Part shown: positions 19,988 to 28,767 of the stretch, in pieces | How the letters are laid out: the number at the start of each line of letters is the position of its first letter | Position numbering within the stretch: position 1 is the first letter of the stretch | DNA from: Frigidibacter sp. RF13 | GTDB lineage: Bacteria > Pseudomonadota > Alphaproteobacteria > Rhodobacterales > Rhodobacteraceae | DNA length: 64,000 bases | Assembly: GCF_026626305.1 (NCBI RefSeq) | Contig: NZ_JAPNUE010000002.1 | Location: forward strand, 62,001-126,000 | Reading direction: 5' to 3' | The notes under the pieces: model-generated | Told to the model about the DNA's origin: nothing | What the model saw: the letters and a program-made list of their open reading frames with translations, nothing else | Database searches by the model: none | Made by a program: the position numbers and the translations under genes

Positions 19988-20649
19988 TCCCCGGTGGCGA
20001 CGAGCTGCCAGTTGGGGTCATTCGCGCCCATGCGGCGCGCGAAGGTCCAGACGTCCTTCTGTTTGCGCGCATGTTTGGGATCGCCCTCGACCACCTCGCC
20101 CGCGCTGTCGCGGGTCGCGGAGATGAGTTCGGCGACGAAGCGCACCGTCACTTCCGCCTCATTCGCGGCGCGGTCGAATTCAGCTGACAGGATCGCCAGC
20201 TCGCGGATGCCGAGGAATTCGCTGGCAACCGTTAGGCGCTTGGCCTTGCGGTCCTCGATCACGGCGGCAAAGCTTGCGGCGACGTCGGGCGACAGGAAGG
20301 GGCGGATCTTGTCGAGATCGCCGTTTGCGAAGGCGCCGAGGATCATCTCGTAGGCGCCACGCGCGCCCTGAAGGAAGGTGCCGACCGAGAAATCCGGTTC
20401 GACATTCTTCATCGCCTGAAGGGCGGCGGCGCTGTCGCTGCCTTCGGGCACATGATCGGTGATATCACGGTCGGGGCCACCCTCGATCACGTCGAACCCG
20501 CGCCGGTCGCGCCGCGTCGCATCGGGCAGCGCGTCGGGCTGCGGGCGCCCCTCAAAGCCGTCGCGCGTACCAAGAACGCTCCGCAGCTTGAGGATCAGAA
20601 AGATCGCCACACCGGCAAGAACGAGAAGCTGGATGATCGAATTGTTCAT
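19984..20649 (-). CDS. Tim44-like domain protein
   Basis: A 221-residue protein with one N-terminal membrane helix (IIQLLVLAGVAIFLIL) and a C-terminal Tim44/TimA domain (about 80-220: FLQGARGAYEMILGAFANGD, the region ending PNWQLVATGE). Alphaproteobacterial TimA is the relative of mitochondrial Tim44, inner-membrane associated; its bacterial role is uncertain. First gene of the minus-strand run Tim44-mltA-smr, divergent from fxsA. The Met at 20649 is preferred over one seven codons upstream because it sits directly before the helix. Confidence 0.88.
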   Translation of the reverse strand: MNNSIIQLLVLAGVAIFLILKLRSVLGTRDGFEGRPQPDALPDATRRDRRGFDVIEGGPDRDITDHVPEGSDSAAALQAMKNVEPDFSVGTFLQGARGAYEMILGAFANGDLDKIRPFLSPDVAASFAAVIEDRKAKRLTVASEFLGIRELAILSAEFDRAANEAEVTVRFVAELISATRDSAGEVVEGDPKHARKQKDVWTFARRMGANDPNWQLVATGE

Positions 20650-20754
20650 GGTCTTTCCTTCGCCCCGCAACGGACGGGGTTGGTAACATCTTTCTTCCTA
20701 CTTATGTATGTGAGCGGTCAGGCCAAGTCCACCTTAGGCCGGATGCGAGGAAAT

Positions 20755-21240
20755 ATGTGGCTGTTTGCGCTTTTCGTCGCGGTCCCGATGATCGAGATCG
20801 CGCTCTTTATCCAGGTTGGCGGGCTGATCGGGCTTTGGCCGACGCTGGGGCTGGTGCTTCTGAGCGCGGTTGTCGGGTCCTGGCTTGTGCGCGAACAGGG
20901 GCTTGGGGCACTTGCCGATCTGCAGCGTTCGATGAGCGAGCTGCGCGATCCGACCGAACCTTTCGCGCATGGGCTGATGATCTTGTTTGCAGGCCTTCTT
21001 CTCCTGACGCCCGGTTTCTTCACCGACATGATCGGCATCCTGCTGCTGATCCGGCCGGTGCGGGCCGCGATCCTGAGCCGTGTCGCCAGTCGCATTCAGG
21101 TGATGGGCGGGCCGCGCAGGACGCCCGAAGACCCCTATTCGGACCGGCGCGGCACGCGGCCCGATGTGGTTGACGGCGAGTTCTACGAAATTCCGCCCGA
21201 CAGTCCTGGCATTCCGCCGTCGGGCTGGACGCGGCATTGA
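20755..21240 (+). CDS. fxsA: FxsA-family membrane protein
   Basis: A 161-residue protein with the FxsA pattern: MWLFALFVAVPMIEIALFI, then GLWPTLGLVLLSAVVGSWLVREQG and a second hydrophobic pair ending in LLIRPVR. In E. coli FxsA overproduction blocks phage T7 exclusion by F; native function is unknown. The start at 20755 has GAGGA five bases upstream; an in-frame ATG at 20743 is possible. The C-terminal 40 residues are polar. A divergent promoter must lie in the 105 bp before it. Confidence 0.88.
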   Translation: MWLFALFVAVPMIEIALFIQVGGLIGLWPTLGLVLLSAVVGSWLVREQGLGALADLQRSMSELRDPTEPFAHGLMILFAGLLLLTPGFFTDMIGILLLIRPVRAAILSRVASRIQVMGGPRRTPEDPYSDRRGTRPDVVDGEFYEIPPDSPGIPPSGWTRH

Positions 21241-21291
21241 GGCTTTGCCTGCAAGCTGATAGAGCGGCGCAAACAGACCCAAGGAGACATC

Positions 21292-21795
21292 ATGTCCGAT
21301 CTCGGCAACGGCGCCGCGCCGCAGGTTCCCCAGCAGCCGAAGCTGCAGGTCCTCGGCCAGTTCATTCGTGACCTTTCCTTCGAGAATGTGGTGGCGCAGA
21401 AGGGCATTTCGTCCAGCGACGTCCAGCCCGACATTCAGGTGCAGGTCAGCCTCGACGGTCGCGCCCGCAGCGTGGCGCACCAGTTCGAGGTCTATGTGAA
21501 GATCAAGGCGACCTCGACCAACAAGGCCGATCAGGCGCCGCTCTTCATCCTCGAGATCGATTATGGCGGAATTTTCCAGGTCGAGGGCGTGCCGGACGAG
21601 CAGATGCACCCGTTCCTGATGATTGAATGCCCGCGGATGCTCTTTCCGTTCATCCGCCGCATCATCTCGGACGTGACGCGCGACGGCGGCTTCCCGCCGC
21701 TGAATCTCGATCAGATCGATTTCCTGGCGCTCTACCGGCAAGAGGCCCAGCGCCGCGCGGCGCAGCAGCCCGCCGAAACCCCGACGCTTTCCTGA
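21292..21795 (+). CDS. secB: protein-export chaperone SecB
   Basis: A 167-residue SecB. The conserved core IYVKDLSFE is here FIRDLSFENV, and the central LFILEIDYGGIF and the CPRMLFPFIRRIISDVTRDGGFPPL segment are intact. It holds preproteins unfolded and hands them to SecA. A good ribosome site (AAGGAG) precedes the ATG. In many alphaproteobacteria secB lies near fxsA and dnaQ; here it is separated from dnaQ by about 15 kb. Confidence 0.98.
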   Translation: MSDLGNGAAPQVPQQPKLQVLGQFIRDLSFENVVAQKGISSSDVQPDIQVQVSLDGRARSVAHQFEVYVKIKATSTNKADQAPLFILEIDYGGIFQVEGVPDEQMHPFLMIECPRMLFPFIRRIISDVTRDGGFPPLNLDQIDFLALYRQEAQRRAAQQPAETPTLS

Positions 21796-21798
21796 ACC

Positions 21799-22320
21799 AT
21801 GCCGGGCGCCCCGATCGCCGCCTGGGAGGGCGGCATTCTCGCGCCCCATGACAAGATCGACGTGCACCGCCGTGGCCTGCGCCATCCGGCGGTGTCCGTT
21901 TTTCTGACGGTGGGCGAAGAGGTCCTGCTACAACGCCGGGCTCTGGGCAAGTATCACACGCCGGGGCTTTGGGCGAACAGCTGCTGCACGCATCCGCACT
22001 GGCGGGAAACGCCCGAGGCCTGCGCCCGCCGCCGCGTGCGTGAGGAGCTGGGGGTCGAAGTCGGCGCGCTTCACCCTCGCGGAACGGTCGAATACCGCGC
22101 CGATGTGGGTGGCGGCATGGTGGAACATGAGGTGGTCGAGGTCTTTCGCGCACCCCTAGACCACAAGCCCCGCCTGGCGCCCGATCCGGCAGAGGTGATG
22201 GAGTGCCGATGGGAACCCATTGAGGGTCTTTCGGTGCTGATCGACGCGGCACCCGAAACGTTCACGCCCTGGCTCAAGATCTATTTGCGCGACCATTTCT
22301 CCGAGATCTTCGGGAACTGA
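21799..22320 (+). CDS. idi: isopentenyl-diphosphate delta-isomerase (type I)
   Basis: A 173-residue Nudix-fold enzyme interconverting IPP and DMAPP for isoprenoid synthesis. The catalytic Cys is in NSCCTHP (Cys63 by alignment to NSVCGHP), and the Nudix helix is ARRRVREELG (76-85). The start is three bases after the secB stop. In photosynthetic Rhodobacteraceae idi is often in the photosynthesis cluster; here it sits alone, with no pigment genes visible in this window. Confidence 0.93.
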   Translation: MPGAPIAAWEGGILAPHDKIDVHRRGLRHPAVSVFLTVGEEVLLQRRALGKYHTPGLWANSCCTHPHWRETPEACARRRVREELGVEVGALHPRGTVEYRADVGGGMVEHEVVEVFRAPLDHKPRLAPDPAEVMECRWEPIEGLSVLIDAAPETFTPWLKIYLRDHFSEIFGN

Positions 22321-22427
22321 GCACACGCTCAGCAGTTGAGCCGATAGGCGCCGTCCCTCGCCACTGTCACTGGCAATCCGGTTCAGTTTGCGGCAAGGAA
22401 AGAGGGTGCTGTCACCCGGGGTTCAAG

Positions 22428-24248
22428 TTGCGTCGCGCTGCCTGCCTTTCCGTCTGCCTTTGCCTCGCCGTTGCGGGGCTTCAGTCGGTGGCGCCGACAC
22501 GCGGGCTGGCGGCAGAGGAGATGATCGGCTTTGCCGCGCCCGGGGCAGACAAGACGCTGACACGCGCCCTGATGTCGGCTTCACTTCTGGTTGCGGCGGG
22601 TCGCGAGGGCACGACCGACCCGCAGGATATCCTGGCGGCAGCCTTGAGCGATTATGCCCGCCTGACGAAGGCTTTGTATGCCGAAGGTTATTACGGCGGC
22701 GTGATCCACATCCGGATCGACGGGCGCGAAGCCGCGGATATTCCGCTGCTCGACGCGCCGACGCACATTGATCATGTGTCCGTTACCGTTACGCCCGGTC
22801 CGCCGTTCCGGTTCGGCGCCGCCCGGATGGCGCCCTATGCGCCGGGCACCGACCTGCCGCCGGGTTACCGCGACGGCCAGATCGCCCGCGCCACCGCGAT
22901 CGGCGAGGCGGCCGAGGCCGGGATCGCCGGCTGGCGGAAGCTTGGCTATGCCAAGGCGCGGGTCGCGGGCCAGGACATCACGGCAGATCATGCCACCGCC
23001 CTGATCGACGCACGCCTGACGCTGGCCTCTGGTCCGCGCCTGACCTTCGGAGCGCTGGAAATCGAGGGGATAGAGCGGCTGCCGCGCCACCGGGTGGTGA
23101 AGATCGCGGGCTACCGCCAAGGTCAGGTCTTCGATCCGGAGGTGCTGGAGAAGATGGCCTCGCGCCTGCGCCGCACCGGTATCTATCGCAGTGTATCCGT
23201 GCGCGAGGCAGCAGAGCCGAACCAAGACGGCACGCTCGACATCCTGCTGGAATTGGATGAGGAGGTCCTGCACCGCTTCGGCTTCGGCGCCGAAGTGAAT
23301 GGCAGCGATGGCGCGAGCCTTTCGGCCTTCTGGCTGCATCGCAACCTCCTCGGCGGCGGCGAGAGGCTGAGGCTCGACGGGCTGATCAAGGGCATCGACG
23401 GGGATGCAGGCTTTACCGAATACGAGCTAGGCGCCCGGATCGAGCGGCCGGGCACGCCCTTCACCGACAGTTCAGTCTTTGCCGAAACCCGGTTCGACCG
23501 GGTGGAGATCCTCGATCTCGACATCCGCAGCCTGACCTTCAGCCTCGGTGCGATACGGACCGTCACCGACGATCTGACGCTGGAGGCCGGGCTCTCCTAC
23601 CAGATCGCGTCGATCGAGGATTCGACCTTCCGGCTCGACTACCGTCTGCTCGCCCTGCCGGTTTCGCTGGAATGGGATCGGCGCGGCGACAAGCTCGATC
23701 CGGTGGACGGCTATTACCTCAAGACGAGTGTGACGCCTTTCGCGGGTTTCGGGACAGCGGATTCCGGCACCGGCCTGTCTGCCGACGCGCGCTATTACAA
23801 AGGGTTTGGGGCGCGCGACCAGTTGGTGTTCGCGGGCCGGGTCCAGCTGGCGACAACGCTTGGCACATCGCTCACCAATACCTCGCCCGACTATCTCTAT
23901 TATTCCGGCGGCGGCGGCACGGTGCGCGGCCAGCCGTTCGAATCGCTTGGTGTGCCGGTCTCGGCAGGCGGGTCGAGCTATCTGTCGGGCGGCCTCAGCC
24001 GGATTGCGCTGTCAGGCGAGATACGCGGGCGGATCAATGATCGGGTCGGCGCAGTGGCCTTCTACGACGCGGGCTATGTGAGCGATGCCGAATGGTTCGG
24101 CGGCAACAGCGAGTGGCAGAGCGGCGCGGGCCTCGGCCTGCGCTATGATACGGGCTTCGGGCCGGTGCGGCTGGATGTGGCCTTTCCGCTCAGCGGATCG
24201 ACGGGCGACGGCATGCAGGTCTATGTCGGCATCGGGCAGGCCTTCTGA
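22428..24248 (+). CDS. tamA: TamA outer-membrane autotransporter assembly protein
   Basis: A 606-residue Omp85 protein. It has a signal peptide (LCLAVAGLQSV...LAAEE), POTRA repeats (about 40-265), then a 16-strand-type barrel ending in ...YVGIGQAF with a terminal Phe. It works with TamB to insert outer-membrane proteins and move lipids. The start is a TTG at 22428 with only a weak ribosome site; no ATG is available near the signal peptide. Its stop overlaps the tamB ATG by one base (TGATG). Confidence 0.9.
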   Translation: MRRAACLSVCLCLAVAGLQSVAPTRGLAAEEMIGFAAPGADKTLTRALMSASLLVAAGREGTTDPQDILAAALSDYARLTKALYAEGYYGGVIHIRIDGREAADIPLLDAPTHIDHVSVTVTPGPPFRFGAARMAPYAPGTDLPPGYRDGQIARATAIGEAAEAGIAGWRKLGYAKARVAGQDITADHATALIDARLTLASGPRLTFGALEIEGIERLPRHRVVKIAGYRQGQVFDPEVLEKMASRLRRTGIYRSVSVREAAEPNQDGTLDILLELDEEVLHRFGFGAEVNGSDGASLSAFWLHRNLLGGGERLRLDGLIKGIDGDAGFTEYELGARIERPGTPFTDSSVFAETRFDRVEILDLDIRSLTFSLGAIRTVTDDLTLEAGLSYQIASIEDSTFRLDYRLLALPVSLEWDRRGDKLDPVDGYYLKTSVTPFAGFGTADSGTGLSADARYYKGFGARDQLVFAGRVQLATTLGTSLTNTSPDYLYYSGGGGTVRGQPFESLGVPVSAGGSSYLSGGLSRIALSGEIRGRINDRVGAVAFYDAGYVSDAEWFGGNSEWQSGAGLGLRYDTGFGPVRLDVAFPLSGSTGDGMQVYVGIGQAF

Positions 24249-27200
24249 TGCGGCGCTGGGTTCTGGCATTGGCCTTGCTTCTCACCGGCGGTCTTGCCGG
24301 GGCGCAGGAGGCGTCAGAAAGCGACAAGGACTTTTTGACCGGCTTGCTGGAAGGCCAGCTTTCGGGTGCCGGTCGCACGGTGACCATCTACGGTTTCGCG
24401 GGCGCCTTGTCGTCGCGCGCGACCTTCGACCGGCTGGCGATTGCCGATGCCGAGGGTGTCTGGCTCACCATCGAGGATGGCGCGATCCAGTGGAACCGTT
24501 CGGCGCTGCTGTCCGGCCGGGTCGAAATCGCGGAACTGTCGGCGGCGCGGATCGACCTGATCCGCAGCCCGAAAAGCGAGGACACGACCGCCGAGGCGCG
24601 GTCCTTCAAGCTGCCCGAGCTTCCGGTTTCCGTCTCTATCGGCGCGTTGTCGGCCGCCGACCTCAGGATCGGCGCCGCCGTCCTGGGTGAAGAGGCGCGG
24701 GTGTCGGTGACGGGCCAGGGCCAGATCGCCAATGGCGAGGGCACCGGCGCGCTGGCGCTTCGCCGGATCGACGGGCGGACGGGAGACATGACCCTGCAGG
24801 CCGCCTATTCCAACGCCGAGGAAACCGGCACGATCGACCTTCTGGTCAAGGAAGGCGAGGGCGGCATCGCCGCGCGGATGCTCGACCTGCCAGGCCTTCC
24901 GTCGCTGCAGCTTGCCCTGCACGGTTCGGGCGGGGCAGCAGATTTTCGCAGCGATCTGGTTCTGTCCACGGACGGAGTATCGCGGTTTTCAGGCACGATA
25001 GAGACGAAATCGCCGCCGAACGCCAAAGGCGTGCGAAGCTTCGCCGCACGCCTTCAGGGTGACATCTCGCCGCTTCTGCAGCCCGACTATCGCCCCTTCT
25101 TCGCGGGCGAGACCCGAGTTGAAGCCGATGGCGAGACGCTTCTGAATGGCGAGAAGCGCCTGAGCCGTCTTGTTGTCGAGTCAGCGGGCACCGACCTGTC
25201 GGGCCGTCTGAACCTGTCGGCCGACAACCTGCCGCTGGCCGCGGCGTTGACCGTCAGGCTGGGTCTTCCCGATAGTGCGCCGCTGCAGCTGCCGGGGTCG
25301 GAGACGACAGTGAAAAACGGCGTGCTGAAGCTGCGCTACAATGCGGCGGCCGGGGAAAGCTGGGCGCTCGACGGTGCGCTAGAGGGGCTGGCGACCGGGG
25401 CAGTGACGGTCGGGTCAATCACGCTTGACGGTCGAGGCACACTTTCGGGCGTCGCGGCGGAAGCGACCGGCGCCGCGCAGCTGGACGGCCATATCAAGCT
25501 TGACGCCACTGCCGTCGCGCTGAGCGACCCCGCTCTTGCGGCCGCGCTGGGCGACCGGTTGAGCGGCGCCTTCGACCTGCGCTGGCAGGAAGGCGCGCCC
25601 CTGCGCTTGACCAAGCTCGACCTGCGCGCCGGGGATATGACCGTAAAGGGTGATGTCGATCTGGTGACCGACGGCCTTGACCTCGCTGCCGATGGCAGGC
25701 TGTCGCTTATGGTTCCGGATATGGCCCGCTTTTCCGCGCTCGCGGGGCGGCAGCTCGGCGGCAAGGCAGACCTGACGGTCGCGGGTAACGCGAACCTTCT
25801 GTCGCGTGCGTTCGATATGCAGGCGACGGCCAACGGGCAGGATCTGTCAGTGGATCAGCCGATGGCAAACCGGTTGCTGGCCGGGCGATCGACAATCGAG
25901 GTCGACGCGCGGCGCGACGAGACTGGCATAGCGCTTGAGGATTTTAGGGTTAGCGCAGCCAATCTGCGGCTGTCTGCGCAAGGGTACCTGGATTCGAAGG
26001 AGACCGGCCTTCGCGCCGAACTGGATTTCCCCGATCTTTCGGTCCTCGGGCCGGGTTTCTCGGGGGCGCTGGCCGCAGAGGCCGATCTTTCCGGTCCGAA
26101 CGGATCGCGGCGGCTGCGGTTGACTGGCACGGCCGATGGTCTTGTCCCCGGCAGCCCTACCTTGGCGCCCCTCTTCGCCGGTCGGACGGCGATTAGCGCC
26201 GAGGCAGTCGAGCGGGAAGACGGGTTTGCACTGGCGAAGCTGACATCAGATGGCACCCTTCTGTCTGCCGATCTGGCCGAGACGGAATCTGGCCGCTATG
26301 CGGTCAAGGCGCGGCTTGCCGATGTCGCCGCGCTTGCGCCCGGCCTTGCGGGGCCGCTTGATGCCGCGGGCACCGCGGCCCTGAGGGGTGGGCGGGTCAC
26401 TCTTGACCTTTCGCTCACGGGCCCCGGAGCCATGCGCGGACATGTCACGGGCGGGATTGCGACCGATCTGTCGGACAGCGATCTTTCCTTGACGGGGCAG
26501 GCGCAGCTTGCACTGCTCAACCGCTTCATCGCGCCCCGCAGCATCGACGGCGGGGTGGCTTTCGATCTGGCGATGCGTGGCGCGCCGGGCCTGTCGGCCC
26601 TGTCGGGGCGCATCACGGCCTCGGGCGCGCGGCTTTCCTCGCCCGCAGACAATCTGGCGCTGGAAGGGATTGCGCTTTCCGGTGCGGTGTCCGGCGGACA
26701 TGCGGTCGTCACAGGCAGCGGCACGGTTCGCGGCGGCGGCGGCTTCAGCGTTAAAGGCGATCTGGCGCTCTCGCCGGATGCCGCATCGCACCTTGCTGTC
26801 GCGCTTGACAATGTCACCTTCAGCGACCCGTCGCTCTATTCGAGCCGTCTCAGCGCCGATCTGACCCTTGACGGACCGCTCGGCGGCGGCGCGGTGATCG
26901 GCGGACGGGTCGTTGTGCATGAAAGCGAGATCCGCCTCTCTTCGGCGCTGTCCTCGGTCACCGCCGACCTCGACGTGCGCCATGTCAACGGTAGTGCCGA
27001 TACGCGTGCCAGCCGCCGCCGCGCCGGGATGGACCGGCGAACCGCTGGACCCGGGGGCGGGTCCGCCGGGCCGGTCTACGGGCTTGACCTCACCATTTCG
27101 GCGCCCGCGCGGATCTTCGTGCGCGGCCTCGGGCTCGAGGCCGAGATGGGCGGCTCGCTTCTCCTCGGCGGCACGACCGCCGCCGTCATTCCGGCGGGGC

Positions 27201-27769
27201 AGTTCGAGCTGATCCGCGGCCGGCTTACCATACTCGGCAAGCGCTTCGTGCTGGATCGCGGCATCGTGCAGCTTCTGGGATCGTTCATCCCCTATGTGGA
27301 GTTCACCGCACTTTCCGACAGTTTCGGCGCGACGACAACCATCCTTTTGGAAGGCCCAGCGAACAAGCCGGAGATCCATTTCACCTCGACCAGCGGCCTG
27401 CAGGAAGAAGAGGTTTTGTCGGAACTTCTCTTCGGTAACAGCATCTCGAAGATTTCCACGTTCCAGCTTCTGCAGCTTGCAGATGCCATCGCCACGCTGA
27501 CCGGCCGGACAGATGAGAGTGTGGTGGTCAAGCTGCGCAAGTCGATTGGCCTCGATGATCTTGACATCACCGCCGACGAAGATGGAAAGGCGGCAGTGAA
27601 GGCCGGGAAATATCTGTCGGACAAGACCTATTCAGAGATTTCCATCGGCCAGGACGGCAAGAGCAAGGTCGAGATCGAGATCGACCTGAACCGCGACCTG
27701 ACGCTCAAGGGCGCCGTCGGCACCGATGGCCAGACCGGGGTCGGCGTCTTTTTCACCAAGGATTACTAG
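24248..27769 (+). CDS. tamB: TamB translocation and assembly module protein
   Basis: A 1173-residue protein with an N-terminal signal/anchor (RRWVLALALLLTGGLAGA), a long stretch of repeating beta-strand units typical of the AsmA/TamB groove, and the C-terminal DUF490 domain (about 930-1173, e.g. GQFELIRGRLTILGKRF, FTSTSGLQEEEVLSELLFG) ending in VGVFFTKDY. It spans the periplasm and partners TamA. An insert RASRRRAGMDRR with a Gly/Pro-rich flank occurs just before the C-terminal domain. Its stop codon is shared in a CTAG palindrome with the convergent yihY-like gene. Confidence 0.95.
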   Translation: MRRWVLALALLLTGGLAGAQEASESDKDFLTGLLEGQLSGAGRTVTIYGFAGALSSRATFDRLAIADAEGVWLTIEDGAIQWNRSALLSGRVEIAELSAARIDLIRSPKSEDTTAEARSFKLPELPVSVSIGALSAADLRIGAAVLGEEARVSVTGQGQIANGEGTGALALRRIDGRTGDMTLQAAYSNAEETGTIDLLVKEGEGGIAARMLDLPGLPSLQLALHGSGGAADFRSDLVLSTDGVSRFSGTIETKSPPNAKGVRSFAARLQGDISPLLQPDYRPFFAGETRVEADGETLLNGEKRLSRLVVESAGTDLSGRLNLSADNLPLAAALTVRLGLPDSAPLQLPGSETTVKNGVLKLRYNAAAGESWALDGALEGLATGAVTVGSITLDGRGTLSGVAAEATGAAQLDGHIKLDATAVALSDPALAAALGDRLSGAFDLRWQEGAPLRLTKLDLRAGDMTVKGDVDLVTDGLDLAADGRLSLMVPDMARFSALAGRQLGGKADLTVAGNANLLSRAFDMQATANGQDLSVDQPMANRLLAGRSTIEVDARRDETGIALEDFRVSAANLRLSAQGYLDSKETGLRAELDFPDLSVLGPGFSGALAAEADLSGPNGSRRLRLTGTADGLVPGSPTLAPLFAGRTAISAEAVEREDGFALAKLTSDGTLLSADLAETESGRYAVKARLADVAALAPGLAGPLDAAGTAALRGGRVTLDLSLTGPGAMRGHVTGGIATDLSDSDLSLTGQAQLALLNRFIAPRSIDGGVAFDLAMRGAPGLSALSGRITASGARLSSPADNLALEGIALSGAVSGGHAVVTGSGTVRGGGGFSVKGDLALSPDAASHLAVALDNVTFSDPSLYSSRLSADLTLDGPLGGGAVIGGRVVVHESEIRLSSALSSVTADLDVRHVNGSADTRASRRRAGMDRRTAGPGGGSAGPVYGLDLTISAPARIFVRGLGLEAEMGGSLLLGGTTAAVIPAGQFELIRGRLTILGKRFVLDRGIVQLLGSFIPYVEFTALSDSFGATTTILLEGPANKPEIHFTSTSGLQEEEVLSELLFGNSISKISTFQLLQLADAIATLTGRTDESVVVKLRKSIGLDDLDITADEDGKAAVKAGKYLSDKTYSEISIGQDGKSKVEIEIDLNRDLTLKGAVGTDGQTGVGVFFTKDY

Positions 27770-28617
27770 GCGCGCTTCAGGCGGGCGATTTCGGCGTTCA
27801 GGACCGCGCCGAACAGCACGATATAGGCAGAGAGATAGAGCCACATCATCAGCGCGATCACCGCGCCGATCGAACCGTAGACTCGGTTGTAGCTGTTGAA
27901 ATTCTCGAGATAGAGCGAAAAGGCAAAGGAAACCGCTGCCCAGAGGAAGGCCGCCACGAGGCTGCCCGTTGAAACCCAGGAGTGACGCGCACCCTCACTT
28001 GTCGCACCCCATCGGTAGAAAAGGCCAAGCGTTACCTTCACCACGATGAAGAGCACGATCCAGGGAACGAACCGAAGGACGATCGCACCCGCTGACCCGA
28101 GCGGCACGAAACTGAGGGCAACCGGCACCGCCACGGCCAGGACAAGCGCTGCGAGGATGAGAACGATGAGAGACAGTGTCAGCGCGAGCGACCCGAAGAT
28201 ACGTTTCAGGCTGGGTCGATGTCGGCGCGCCTGAACCGCGTTGAGGCCCGATATCAATGCGGCGACCGCGGAATGCACAGAGTAGAAGGCGATCACGATC
28301 GGCAGCGCAGCAGCCCAATGCCAGCCGCTCGCATTGGCGCTGATCAGCCCGTCAAGCTGCCCGGCAATCAGCGAATAGGCCTCGTCAGGAATGACACCAT
28401 GTATCGCCTCCATATAGGACGATACGACAGCGGGGTCGGCGAAGATGCCCCAGATGGCGATGGTTGCGGCCATGCCCGGAAAGATCGCGAAGATCGAATA
28501 GAAGGCGACGCCCGCGGCGATCAGGCCGAGATGTCGCTCGTCGAGAGCGCGCCAGACGGCGGCGGCGAGGTGCCGGAAGCCGGGTTCGTTTGCCTTGTTC
28601 GCCGGATCATCTGCCAT
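27766..28617 (-). CDS. YihY/BrkB-family inner-membrane protein
   Basis: A 283-residue protein with about six membrane helices. The conserved core DERHLGLIAAGVAFYSIFAIFPGMAATIAIWG and the later YGSIGAVIALMMWLYLSAYIVLFGAVLNAE identify the YihY/BrkB family, once called ribonuclease BN. Its function is unknown; transporter-like roles are suggested. It ends within tamB (four-base convergent overlap) and is preceded by a palindrome cluster that separates it from the ROK gene. Confidence 0.9.
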   Translation of the reverse strand: MADDPANKANEPGFRHLAAAVWRALDERHLGLIAAGVAFYSIFAIFPGMAATIAIWGIFADPAVVSSYMEAIHGVIPDEAYSLIAGQLDGLISANASGWHWAAALPIVIAFYSVHSAVAALISGLNAVQARRHRPSLKRIFGSLALTLSLIVLILAALVLAVAVPVALSFVPLGSAGAIVLRFVPWIVLFIVVKVTLGLFYRWGATSEGARHSWVSTGSLVAAFLWAAVSFAFSLYLENFNSYNRVYGSIGAVIALMMWLYLSAYIVLFGAVLNAEIARLKRA

Positions 28618-28683
28618 GGCGCAACCATAGCGCCCGGTGCGGGCGGCTCCAATGGTCTTGGCGGCACCGGCTTCCCGGTGGTG

Positions 28684-28752
28684 CCGAAATCTTTCAAAGA
28701 TTTCGGACCGGACCCTTCGAAGGGTCCGTCCGGATTTCGTGCCGAAATCCGG
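28684..28752. repeat. cluster of three perfect palindromes
   Basis: Three inverted repeats lie end to end. IR1 28684-28706 has 11-bp arms (CCGAAATCTTT/AAAGATTTCGG) around one base. IR2 28709-28728 is the 20-bp perfect palindrome CGGACCCTTCGAAGGGTCCG. IR3 28730-28752 has 10-bp arms (CCGGATTTCG/CGAAATCCGG) with a TGC loop. IR1 and IR3 share the CGAAATC motif. The cluster lies after the ROK stop and before the yihY-like start, both on the minus strand. It may end or process the ROK transcript, or be a dispersed REP-like element. Confidence 0.8.
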
Positions 28753-28767
28753 CGGCGGTCGGTGAGG

